Shown: positions 57,313 through 64,000 of the stretch, in pieces
How positions within the stretch are numbered: the stretch's first letter is position 1
Layout: each line of letters begins with the position of its first letter
Assembly: GCA_036381515.1 (NCBI GenBank)
Contig: DASVCR010000030.1
Coordinates: 5,589-69,588 of the forward strand
DNA from: ZC4RG20 sp036381515
Lineage (GTDB): Bacteria > Pseudomonadota > Gammaproteobacteria > Steroidobacterales > Rariloculaceae
Direction: 5' to 3'
Length of the DNA: 64,000 bases
Notes under the pieces: generated by a model
The model's database searches: none
Told to the model about the DNA's origin: nothing
The model's input: the letters and a program-made list of their open reading frames with translations, nothing else
Program-made: the position numbers and the translations under genes

Positions 57313-58343
57313 GAAGACTCCAGCTTTCGGTCGTGATCCCCGTCGGCAAGCGCGTCGACGACATCGAGTCGCTGCATCATGATTATCGACGCGGCCTCGA
57401 TCGCTGCGGCGTGACGTACGAGATGATCTACGTGCTCGACGGCGACCGCGACGAGGGGCGGCAGCTTGCGGCGCTCCGGGCACGGGGCGAGCCGATCGAG
57501 ATCATCAAGCTCGGCAAGAGCTTCGGCGAGGCGACGGCGCTGATGGTCGGGTTCGCGAACGCCCATGGCGCGAGGCTGATGACGCTGCCGGCCTATTTCC
57601 AGGTCGACTCGAACGAGCTCCCGAAGCTCGTCGCCGCCGCGGCGGACGCCGATCTCGTCGTCGCGCACCGCTGGCCGCGGCGCGGGAGCCGTTTCGAGGC
57701 GCTGCGCAGGAGCGCGTTTCACGGGTTGCTGCGCCTGATCACGCGGCAGTCCTTCCACGACCTCGGCTGCGGCGTCCGCCTCATGAGGCGCCGCGTCGCA
57801 AAGGAGATCACGATCTACGGCGATCAGCATCGACTGCTGCCCGTGCTCGCTGCGCAGCAGGGATTCATCGTCCGGGAGGTCGAGGTCGCGCAGTCGCCGC
57901 AGGACGAGTTCCGCGGCCATTATCGGCTGCGCGAGTACGTGCACCGGCTGCTCGACCTCTTTACCGTGTTCTTCCTGACGCGCTTCACCAAGAAGCCGCT
58001 TCGCTTCTTCGGCATGATCGGCAGCGCGACGTTCGCCGCGGGCGCGCTGTTCGTCGCGATCCTGATCGTGCAGCGGATGGTGTTCGGGATACCGCTTGCC
58101 GATCGCCCGGCGTTGCTGCTCAGCTGTCTGCTCCTCGTGCTCGGCGTCCAGCTCTTCGCGCTGGGCCTGCTCGGCGAGCTGATCATCTTCACGCACGCGA
58201 AGGACCTGAAGGAGTACAAGGTGGCGGACGTCATCGAGGCGCCGGGACGGCGCAGCGAGCGGAAGGGCGGGCTCGCGCCCGAGGCCGACGCGGCCGCCCG
58301 CGTGCCCGACTATCCCGGCTATCCGAAGGCGACGTCCGGATGA
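57309..58343 (+). CDS. Diverged GT2 protein lacking DxD
   Basis: A 344-residue paralogue of the preceding enzyme with the same membrane layout (FFGMIGSATFAAGALFVAIL; LLSCLLLVLGVQLFALGLLGELI). The fold motifs persist (LSVVIPVGKRVDDIESL; MIYVLDGDRDEG), but the DGDLQ metal motif is replaced by LPAYFQVDSNEL, so it may lack catalysis or use another mode. Such tandem active/degenerate GT2 pairs may form heteromers. ATG overlaps the previous stop (ATGA). Confidence 0.88.
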   Translation: MRRLQLSVVIPVGKRVDDIESLHHDYRRGLDRCGVTYEMIYVLDGDRDEGRQLAALRARGEPIEIIKLGKSFGEATALMVGFANAHGARLMTLPAYFQVDSNELPKLVAAAADADLVVAHRWPRRGSRFEALRRSAFHGLLRLITRQSFHDLGCGVRLMRRRVAKEITIYGDQHRLLPVLAAQQGFIVREVEVAQSPQDEFRGHYRLREYVHRLLDLFTVFFLTRFTKKPLRFFGMIGSATFAAGALFVAILIVQRMVFGIPLADRPALLLSCLLLVLGVQLFALGLLGELIIFTHAKDLKEYKVADVIEAPGRRSERKGGLAPEADAAARVPDYPGYPKATSG

Positions 58344-58380
58344 ATCTGCCGGATCTGCCGTCGCGCGGCGCACGCGCGAG

Positions 58381-58396
58381 TGGCACGCGAATTGCT
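58381..58396 (+). promoter_or_regulatory. Sigma-54 promoter, pseudokinase gene
   Basis: Plus-strand TGGCACG-CGAA-TTGCT, full consensus match, 66 bases before the ATG at 58463. Confidence 0.82.
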
Positions 58397-58462
58397 CCGG
58401 CTCGCGCGGGCGCGGTGGCCGTGCCCGAGGTCCCGCGTCCGCGTTGAAGGCGGAATCGCAGC

Positions 58463-60424
58463 ATGCTTGGCGAAAACACCGCATTGTCGGACAAGCCGTC
58501 CGCGACACCGGGCCGGGTGCCCGAGGTCCTGTGCGAGCGTTTCGTTCTGGGCGAGAGGCTCGAGCAGGGCCGCCTCGGCACGATGTACCGCGCGCTCGAC
58601 CGGATGCGCGCGATGGATGGGCGTGCGCATGTCGCCGTCCTGATCCTGCCTGCGGAAATCGCGCGCAATGCCGTGCAGCTCGCGGACTTCGAGCGCGAGC
58701 TCGAGGTCGTGCGCACGCTGTCGCACCCGAACATCGTGCGGATATTCAGCCTCGAGCGCGACGGCGACATCGCGTTCGTCGTGCTCGAGTGGGTCGACGG
58801 CGAATCGCTTCGCAGCGTGATCCAGAGTCTGCTGCCGGAAACCGTTTGCGAGGCCGACGCGCTCGGCGTCGTTCGCGCGGTCGGCAATGCGCTCGTCTAC
58901 GCGCACGCGAGGGGCGTCGTGCACGGCGACATCCGTCCGGAGAACGTGCTCGTCACGGAGCGTGGAGAAGTCCGGGTTCTGTTCACCTCTGCATGTCTTG
59001 CGCGGACGGCCCCGTTCACGATCGGCCCGCGGGACGACGTGCGCGGTCTCGCGGCGCTCGCGTACGAGCTGATGGCCGGCGCGCCGCCGCCGATCGGCGG
59101 GCTCTATCCGGCCGATGACGACGAGCCGGAGCCGATCGAAGGCCTGAGCCGCAAGCGCTGGAAGGCGCTGAAGTCGGCGCTTTCGATGCGTGACGGCCGG
59201 GTCTCGAGCGTGAAGCGTCTGCTCGCCGCGCTCGATCTGCCCGAGCCGCGTGCCCCGCGGCGCGGAAGCCGGCCGGATCGCGTGCGCGACGCGAGGCGCG
59301 GCGGCTTCAAGCGCCTCGCGATCGCGGCCGCTTTCGGCGCCGGCGTTGCCGTGCTTGCGGTGGGCGGCTTCCGCGGGTGGATCGGGGCAGGCGGCTCGCT
59401 GCCGGAGAGCGTCGAGTCGGGCGCGAGCCGCGCGGCGGACCTGACGCGCGAAGGTCTGAGCGGCGCGAGGGCGCGGCTCGATCGGGCCGGATCGGCGCTG
59501 TCCGCGCTCTGGAGCGAGGTCGGCGAGCGGATCGACGCCGCGGCCGTCGCGCGCCGCGACGCGGCCTCAGGGCGCGAGTCGGCGCCTGACGCCGAGGACG
59601 GCGCCGTTGCCGAGACGGAACTTTTCGACCGGGAACGGCTCAACGGTACCGGCGACGACGCCGCCGCGGACGACCGCGACGCGGCAGGCGACGAGACCGC
59701 GGCGCCGAGTGCCGCAGGCGAAGCGCCGACTGCCGCAGGCGACGCGTCGAGCTCTGCGGCCGAGCCGTCGGATTCTGCGGCCGATGCGCCGAGCACTGCG
59801 GGTGAAGCGCCGGGCTCGGATGCGCGGAGCCCGGACGAAGCGTCGGTCTCCGCAGACGAAGCGAGTCCGGCTGGCGAAGCGAGCTCCGCGGAGCAGGTCG
59901 CGGCTGCGCCTCGAGCCGAGGCGCCCGAGACGCGGCCCGCGGCGGAGACGGGGCCTGCGGACGACGCGCAGGCGTCCGTCGACGACGAGCCGACCGCGCG
60001 GCCCGAGCCCGCGTCGGCCGCGCCAGCGTCCGAGCCGACGCCTGCGGCGGATCGCGACGCGGCGGGACCGCCTCCCGCGCCGCGAGTCCGGTTCTCACGA
60101 AGCGAGTACGTCGTTTCGGAGAGCGAAGGCGTCGCGGCGGTGCAGGTCGAGCGCTCCGACGCGCGCGGCGACGTGTCGTTCGTCTGGTGGACGAGCGACG
60201 GCAGCGCGACGAGCGGCGATGACTACGGTGACTTCGGCCGCCGGGTGGAACGGCTTCGCGATGGAGAGAGGGCTACGGTGCTTTACGTGCCGATCACGTC
60301 GGATTCGATCGTCGAACCTCAGCAAGAGGACTTCGAGATCCATGTGGGCGTGCTATCACCCGAAGGCAATCAGGACGGCGCGCTCGAGAGCGCGCGGGTG
60401 ACGATCGTCGACGATGATCGTTAG
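58463..60424 (+). CDS. Membrane pseudokinase with Calx-beta domain
   Basis: A 653-residue three-part protein. The N-terminal Ser/Thr kinase fold (about 25-265) has LEQGRLGTMYRALD, HPNIVRIFSLE and VVHGDIRPENVLV (D156, N161), but the VAIK lysine position reads VAVLIL and the DFG motif is replaced by LFTSACLA, so catalysis is unlikely. One transmembrane helix follows (about 288-306), then a low-complexity Ala/Glu/Ser-rich stalk (about 330-545) and a C-terminal Calx-beta domain (VRFSRSEYVVSESEGVA to VTIVDDDR) outside the cytoplasm. Perfect sigma-54 promoter upstream. Possibly senses a surface ligand. Confidence 0.88.
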   Translation: MLGENTALSDKPSATPGRVPEVLCERFVLGERLEQGRLGTMYRALDRMRAMDGRAHVAVLILPAEIARNAVQLADFERELEVVRTLSHPNIVRIFSLERDGDIAFVVLEWVDGESLRSVIQSLLPETVCEADALGVVRAVGNALVYAHARGVVHGDIRPENVLVTERGEVRVLFTSACLARTAPFTIGPRDDVRGLAALAYELMAGAPPPIGGLYPADDDEPEPIEGLSRKRWKALKSALSMRDGRVSSVKRLLAALDLPEPRAPRRGSRPDRVRDARRGGFKRLAIAAAFGAGVAVLAVGGFRGWIGAGGSLPESVESGASRAADLTREGLSGARARLDRAGSALSALWSEVGERIDAAAVARRDAASGRESAPDAEDGAVAETELFDRERLNGTGDDAAADDRDAAGDETAAPSAAGEAPTAAGDASSSAAEPSDSAADAPSTAGEAPGSDARSPDEASVSADEASPAGEASSAEQVAAAPRAEAPETRPAAETGPADDAQASVDDEPTARPEPASAAPASEPTPAADRDAAGPPPAPRVRFSRSEYVVSESEGVAAVQVERSDARGDVSFVWWTSDGSATSGDDYGDFGRRVERLRDGERATVLYVPITSDSIVEPQQEDFEIHVGVLSPEGNQDGALESARVTIVDDDR

Positions 60425-60516
60425 GTTTCCCTCGCGCGGGCTGGACGCGTAGCCCCGCATCCAGCCCGCGGGCCGTCTCATCGGGACGGTCATTACCCCA
60501 ACCAGAGGACGAGATC

Positions 60517-60837
60517 TTGGTTAGAGCGTTGAGGCCCAGGTCGTGCGTGCGCATACCCGTCGTGGTCGGCAGGCTGGCCTCGGGCGACGAGCTGCTCGGA
60601 TGGGAGCACGGTACGTTGAAGATGCGCGTCGTCGCGAGCCCCGCAAAAGGGCGCGACGACGCGGCGGTCGAGACGTTGCTTGCCGACGTGCTCGGCATCG
60701 AACGGGAGCGCGTCCGGGTCGTGCTCGGCCGGGGTTCGCGCCGCAAATGGGTCGAGATCGACGACTTCGACGAGACGGAGCTCGAGCAGCGGCTCCCGGG
60801 TCGCGCGAGCGGTCACCCGTCCGATGCACGCACGTAG
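60517..60837 (+). CDS. DUF167/YggU-family protein
   Basis: A 106-residue small cytoplasmic protein. LKMRVVASPAKGRDDAAVETLLADVLGI followed by VRVVLGRGSRRKWVEI is the DUF167 pattern (beta-alpha fold, function unknown). TTG start at 60517 is preceded by GAGGACGAGATC; no ATG lies in a better place. It follows the pseudokinase gene by 92 bases and precedes the convergent lipoprotein. Confidence 0.78.
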   Translation: MVRALRPRSCVRIPVVVGRLASGDELLGWEHGTLKMRVVASPAKGRDDAAVETLLADVLGIERERVRVVLGRGSRRKWVEIDDFDETELEQRLPGRASGHPSDART

Positions 60838-60846
60838 CGCGGGGCG

Positions 60847-61611
60847 TCACGAGATCGTGACGCTCGTCATGTCGGACGGGTCGCTTTCCGCACCCTCTGA
60901 GTTGAACGCGGTCGCGACGAAGTAGTAGGTCGCCGGCACGAGGTTCTCGAGCACGTACGTGACGACGCCCGGGTTGTCGATCGTGACGGAGTTCGGGAAC
61001 TCGCCCGGCTGCGTGCCCCAGTAGATCTTGTAGCCGGCGAGGTCGGTCAGCGCGGAGCCGTCGACGTTCTGGGTCGGTGCCGTCCAGGTCAGCTCGACCG
61101 CGCCGTCCGCGACCGAGGTGACCGTGATGCTGAACGGCTTGAGCGACGCATCGGCCGCGCCGTCGGTCACGCTGATCTTGATGTTCGCGTACGTTCCGAC
61201 GTCGGCCGCCGACGGCGTGCCTTGCAGGCGCCCGGTCGTCGGCTCGAACTTCGCCCACGGCGGCGGATTCGTCACGCTGAAGTGCAGGATGTCGCCGTCG
61301 GCGTCCGATGCCTCGGGGACGAACACGTAGGGCGTTTCCTGCAGAACCGTGGTTTGCGGCGTGCCGGCGATCGTCGGCACCGAATTCTTGACGCCTCCCG
61401 GGTTCGACGTGCCGGTGCCGGGCGCTGCCGTCGACGGACCCTGAGCGGAGCCGCCGGACGGGCTTCCGGCAGTCGGCGGGTTCGCCGTGCCCGGGTCCGT
61501 CGTGCCGTCCGCGGCCGTTGCGCCGCCCCCGTCGTCGCCGCCGCACGCGGCAAGAATGACCGAAGCCGTCAGCAGCAGAGAGAGCCTCGCTCTCCGAACG
61601 CAGATCCTCAT
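60847..61611 (-). CDS. Putative-Ig/Fn3 surface lipoprotein
   Basis: A 254-residue lipoprotein. Signal LLLTASVILAAC ends in a lipobox Cys, then a Gly/Thr/Pro-rich linker, a cadherin/putative-Ig-like domain (PYVFVPEASDADGDILHFSVTN to GTYANIKISVTDG) and a fibronectin-III domain (VELTWTAPTQNVDGSALTDLAGYKIYWG). Start ATG 61611 with GGGGG nine bases upstream. A cyclic di-GMP-I riboswitch lies in the leader, so it is probably an adhesin or matrix protein tied to biofilm state. Confidence 0.9.
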   Translation of the reverse strand: MRICVRRARLSLLLTASVILAACGGDDGGGATAADGTTDPGTANPPTAGSPSGGSAQGPSTAAPGTGTSNPGGVKNSVPTIAGTPQTTVLQETPYVFVPEASDADGDILHFSVTNPPPWAKFEPTTGRLQGTPSAADVGTYANIKISVTDGAADASLKPFSITVTSVADGAVELTWTAPTQNVDGSALTDLAGYKIYWGTQPGEFPNSVTIDNPGVVTYVLENLVPATYYFVATAFNSEGAESDPSDMTSVTIS

Positions 61612-61742
61612 CACGAGTGACCCCCATGCTTGGTTCGAGCGCCGTGCGGGCGAACCAGGCGGTCCATCGACCAGGGGGCGGTAGTGGAGCGGGAGGCAGG
61701 CGAGCGTTCTCGGCCGTTACCGGCGAATGCGGACTCGTTGCT
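61612..61742 (-). promoter_or_regulatory. Leader between riboswitch and lipoprotein
   Basis: About 130 bases. A stem GGTTCG / CGAACC with a 13-base loop lies just before the G-rich ribosome site and could serve as the expression platform. No T-tract terminator was seen, so control may be at translation. Confidence 0.4.
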
Positions 61743-61824
61743 GGCAACCCCGCTGTCTTCAGGCCCCTCTTGCCTCAAGACCGGTGGTTTTGCGTCTCCG
61801 CCTCACGGCGGATTTGCCCTTTTC
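61743..61824 (-). ncRNA. Cyclic di-GMP-I (GEMM) riboswitch
   Basis: On the minus strand the order AAAAGGGCAAA, a GC hairpin, GACGCAAAACC, a second stem, then GACAGCGGGGTTGCC matches the GEMM-I consensus (GGGCAAA, GACGCAAAGCC, tetraloop/receptor, GGTAGCCGGGTTACC-like end). Stem P1b is TCCGCC/GGCGGA around GTGA. It lies 130 bases upstream of the lipoprotein ATG and on the same strand. Confidence 0.85.
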
Positions 61825-61954
61825 AGCAGCGCGCAGCCGGCGCTGGTCGTCCTGCGCGCACGGGGGAATCTACAGGACCTCGATACCTCGCACCAACCTG
61901 TCCGGAAAGGGAGACAGAAAACTTGGTAGTACGAGGGTTTAGGCGCTACAGGTA

Positions 61955-61995
61955 TCGGACGCCTCACTTTGACAGAAGGCGTCCGACACGTTTTT
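61955..61995. repeat. Hairpin repeat after glcB
   Basis: TCGGACGCCT (61955-61964) and AGGCGTCCGA (61977-61986) form a perfect 10-base inverted repeat; CACG and five T follow on the plus strand. It ends three bases before the malate synthase stop codon region. Could be a terminator for plus-strand transcripts or a member of the GTC-palindrome family. Confidence 0.65.
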
Positions 61996-61997
61996 CG

Positions 61998-64000
61998 CTA
62001 GGTGTGCGCTTTGGCCTTGAATTCGCGGCGACGGCGCGTCAGCACGTGCTCCGTGTAGCCGTTCGGCTCGTGCCGGCCGCGGAACACGAGGTCGAGGGCC
62101 GCCTGGTACGCGACGCTCGACTCGAAGTGCGGCGCCATCGGACGGTACATCGGGTCGCCGGCGTTCTGCCGATCGACGACTTCCGCCATGCGGCGCATCG
62201 TCTCGTGGACCTGGTCCTCGGTCACGACGCCGTGATGGAGCCAGTTCGCGATGTGCTGCGATGAGATCCTGAGCGTCGCGCGATCCTCCATCAGCGCGAC
62301 GTCGTTGATGTCGGGCACCTTCGAGCAACCGATGCCTTGCTCGACCCAACGGACGACGTAGCCGAGGATGCCTTGCGCGTTGTTGTCGAGCTCGCGCTGG
62401 ATCTCGGAGGCGGTGAGCTCGCGCGTCAGGAGCGGCGGCGTCAGGATGTCGTCGAGACGTGCCCGCTCGCGCGCGGCGAGGGCCTGCTGCCGCGCCTTCA
62501 CGTCGACGCGGTGGTAATGGATCGCGTGCAGCGTCGCGGCGGTCGGGGAGGGAACCCACGCGCAGCTCGCGCCCGCGGCCGGGTGCGCCTGCTTCGTCTC
62601 GAGCATCGCCTTCATCTCGTCCGGCATCGCCCACATGCCCTTGCCGATCTGCCCGTGGCCCGGCAGGCGCGTCTCGAGGCCGATGTCGACGTTCCAGTCC
62701 TCGTAGGCGAGCATCCACTTCGCGTTCTTGATCTCGGGCTTCGGCATCATCGGGCCCGCTTCCATGTGCGTGTGGATCTCGTCGCCGGTCCGGTCGAGGA
62801 AGCCGGTGTTGATGAAGATCACGCGCTCACGCGCCGCGCGGATGCACTCCTTGAGATTGACGGTCGTGCGCCGCTCCTCGTCCATGATGCCGATCTTCAG
62901 CGTGTTCGGCGGCAGCCCGAAGCCGCGCTCGACGCGCGCGAGAAGCTCGACCGACAGCGCGACCTCCTCGGGACCGTGCTGCTTCGGCTTCACGATGTAA
63001 AGGCTTCCGGTGCGGGAGTTGCGCAGCTTCGCCGCGTTCGTGCTTCGGAGGTCGTGCAGCGCCGCGAGCGTCGTGATCACGCAGTCGAGGAACGTCTCGT
63101 AGATCGGTCGCCCGTCCGCGGTCGTGACCGCATCGGTCAGCATGTGCGCGCCGACGTGCCGGACGAGCAGCAGGCTCCGACCGGGCAGCGTGAACGACGA
63201 GCCGTCGGGCGCGGTGTACGTGCGGTCGGGGCTCAGTCCGCGCTCGATGCGGCGTCCGTTCTTCTCGAACGACGCGGTCAGCGTGCCCTTCATGATGCCG
63301 CACCAGTTCGCGTAGACGAGCGCCTTGTCGTCCGCGTCGACCGCGGCGACCGAGTCCTCGCAGTCCATGATCGTCGACACCGCAGCCTCGAGGACGATGT
63401 CCTTGACGCCGGCCGGATGCTGTCGGCCGATCGGATGCGCCGGGTCGATCTCGATGTCGATGTGCAGGCCGTGATGACGGAGCAGCACGTTCGACAGCCC
63501 TCCGTCGCCGCTCTTGCGGTAGCCGACGAAGAGGCGCGGATCCTTCAGCCTGCCGTCGCCGTGCGCCGGGCGCAGGCGCAGCTCGCCGCCTTCGAGATCG
63601 ATCCTGACGACGTCGTTCCAGCTGAGCGGCTCGTCGTCGTCGATCTCGACGAGCGGCGCGATCTCGTCGAGGATCTCGTTTGCACGGCGGATCACGAGCT
63701 CGCCGCGCTTCGGGTTGTAGCCCAAGCCTTTCTCGGTGCCCGGCGTCTCGGGCAGCACGTTCGTTCCGTAGAGCGCGTCGTAGAGGCTGCCCCAGCGCGC
63801 GTTGGCGGCGTTGAGCACGAAGCGGTCGTTGAGCGAGGGCACGACGAGCTGCGGCCCGGCCATGCGCGCGATCTCGTCGTCGACGTTCGCCGTGCCGATC
63901 GTAAAGGGCGCGGGGTGGGGCGCCAGATAGCCGATCTCTTCGAGGAAGGCGCGGTACTCGGCCGGGTCGATGTCCTGGCCGGCGCGCGCCTCGTGCCAGC
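61998..64000 (-). CDS. glcB: Malate synthase G (5' partial)
   Basis: Glyoxylate-cycle enzyme condensing acetyl-CoA and glyoxylate to malate. The frame is open to the window edge, so the N-terminus is outside. Visible motifs are LVVPSLNDRFVLNAANARWGSLYDALYGT, STIMDCEDSVAAVDADDK, the glyoxylate/Mg region KIGIMDEERRTTVNLKE and the C-terminal PDINDVALMEDRATLRISSQHIANWL, all typical of the large G-type. Catalytic Asp lies in the late SKVPDINDVALMED block. No operon partner is visible on its 3' side. It fits use of C2 units or fatty acids. Confidence 0.95.
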   Translation of the reverse strand, partial: WHEARAGQDIDPAEYRAFLEEIGYLAPHPAPFTIGTANVDDEIARMAGPQLVVPSLNDRFVLNAANARWGSLYDALYGTNVLPETPGTEKGLGYNPKRGELVIRRANEILDEIAPLVEIDDDEPLSWNDVVRIDLEGGELRLRPAHGDGRLKDPRLFVGYRKSGDGGLSNVLLRHHGLHIDIEIDPAHPIGRQHPAGVKDIVLEAAVSTIMDCEDSVAAVDADDKALVYANWCGIMKGTLTASFEKNGRRIERGLSPDRTYTAPDGSSFTLPGRSLLLVRHVGAHMLTDAVTTADGRPIYETFLDCVITTLAALHDLRSTNAAKLRNSRTGSLYIVKPKQHGPEEVALSVELLARVERGFGLPPNTLKIGIMDEERRTTVNLKECIRAARERVIFINTGFLDRTGDEIHTHMEAGPMMPKPEIKNAKWMLAYEDWNVDIGLETRLPGHGQIGKGMWAMPDEMKAMLETKQAHPAAGASCAWVPSPTAATLHAIHYHRVDVKARQQALAARERARLDDILTPPLLTRELTASEIQRELDNNAQGILGYVVRWVEQGIGCSKVPDINDVALMEDRATLRISSQHIANWLHHGVVTEDQVHETMRRMAEVVDRQNAGDPMYRPMAPHFESSVAYQAALDLVFRGRHEPNGYTEHVLTRRRREFKAKAHT

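Overview
The window is very GC-rich, densely coded bacterial chromosome. Gene content suggests an aerobic Gram-negative proteobacterium: outer-membrane barrels, OmpA proteins, Wza/Wzz export parts, a caa3-type CtaG, FixJ and NtrC-type regulators, and a family-1 encapsulin with EncFtn cargo. No rRNA, tRNA or taxonomic marker is present, so the placement is inference. No phage, transposase or CRISPR array was seen.

Layout. 1-5121: GlgE (5' end cut by the window edge) and a TreS-maltokinase fusion, which turn trehalose into alpha-glucan. 5136-5383: a three-copy inverted-repeat element. 5419-7180: a FixJ-type response regulator and its PAS histidine kinase. 7460-15353: envelope and stress genes (site-2 protease, DUF3618/holin-like operon, YfaZ-like barrel, metallothionein, DUF1328, EF-hand/PGQ-repeat protein, M23 peptidase, CtaG-like protein, small barrel). 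15807-19759: an NHEJ operon, LigD plus two different Ku proteins. 19859-20865: small proteins and a YbaK deacylase. 21133-27222: the glgC-glgX-treZ-SDR operon. 27530-35715: M48 protease, PRC-barrel, DUF883-like operon, MgtC, an NtrC-family sigma-54 activator with a small kinase-like partner, OmpA and lipoprotein genes. 35812-37051: ferritin-like cargo and encapsulin. 37065-58343: a large exopolysaccharide locus in four transcription blocks, resembling XrtA/PEP-CTERM-type EPS loci but with no exosortase in the window. 58463-64000: a pseudokinase with Calx-beta domain, DUF167, a lipoprotein behind a cyclic di-GMP-I riboswitch, and malate synthase G (5' end cut by the window edge).

Main observation. 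About fifteen sites match the sigma-54 (-24/-12) promoter consensus TGGCAYG-N4-TTGCW. Nearly all lie in intergenic DNA, point at the next gene and sit a short distance before its start. They precede genes for carbon storage (glgC operon), small membrane and stress proteins, EPS synthesis, lipoproteins, a two-component system, a candidate small RNA and possibly LigD/Ku. An NtrC-family activator is encoded in the same window. I infer one sigma-54 regulon joining trehalose/glycogen, envelope stress, surface polysaccharide and perhaps DNA end-joining, which would fit starvation or desiccation survival. The cyclic di-GMP riboswitch is consistent with a surface or biofilm setting. These are sequence-pattern inferences made by eye; no search was run.
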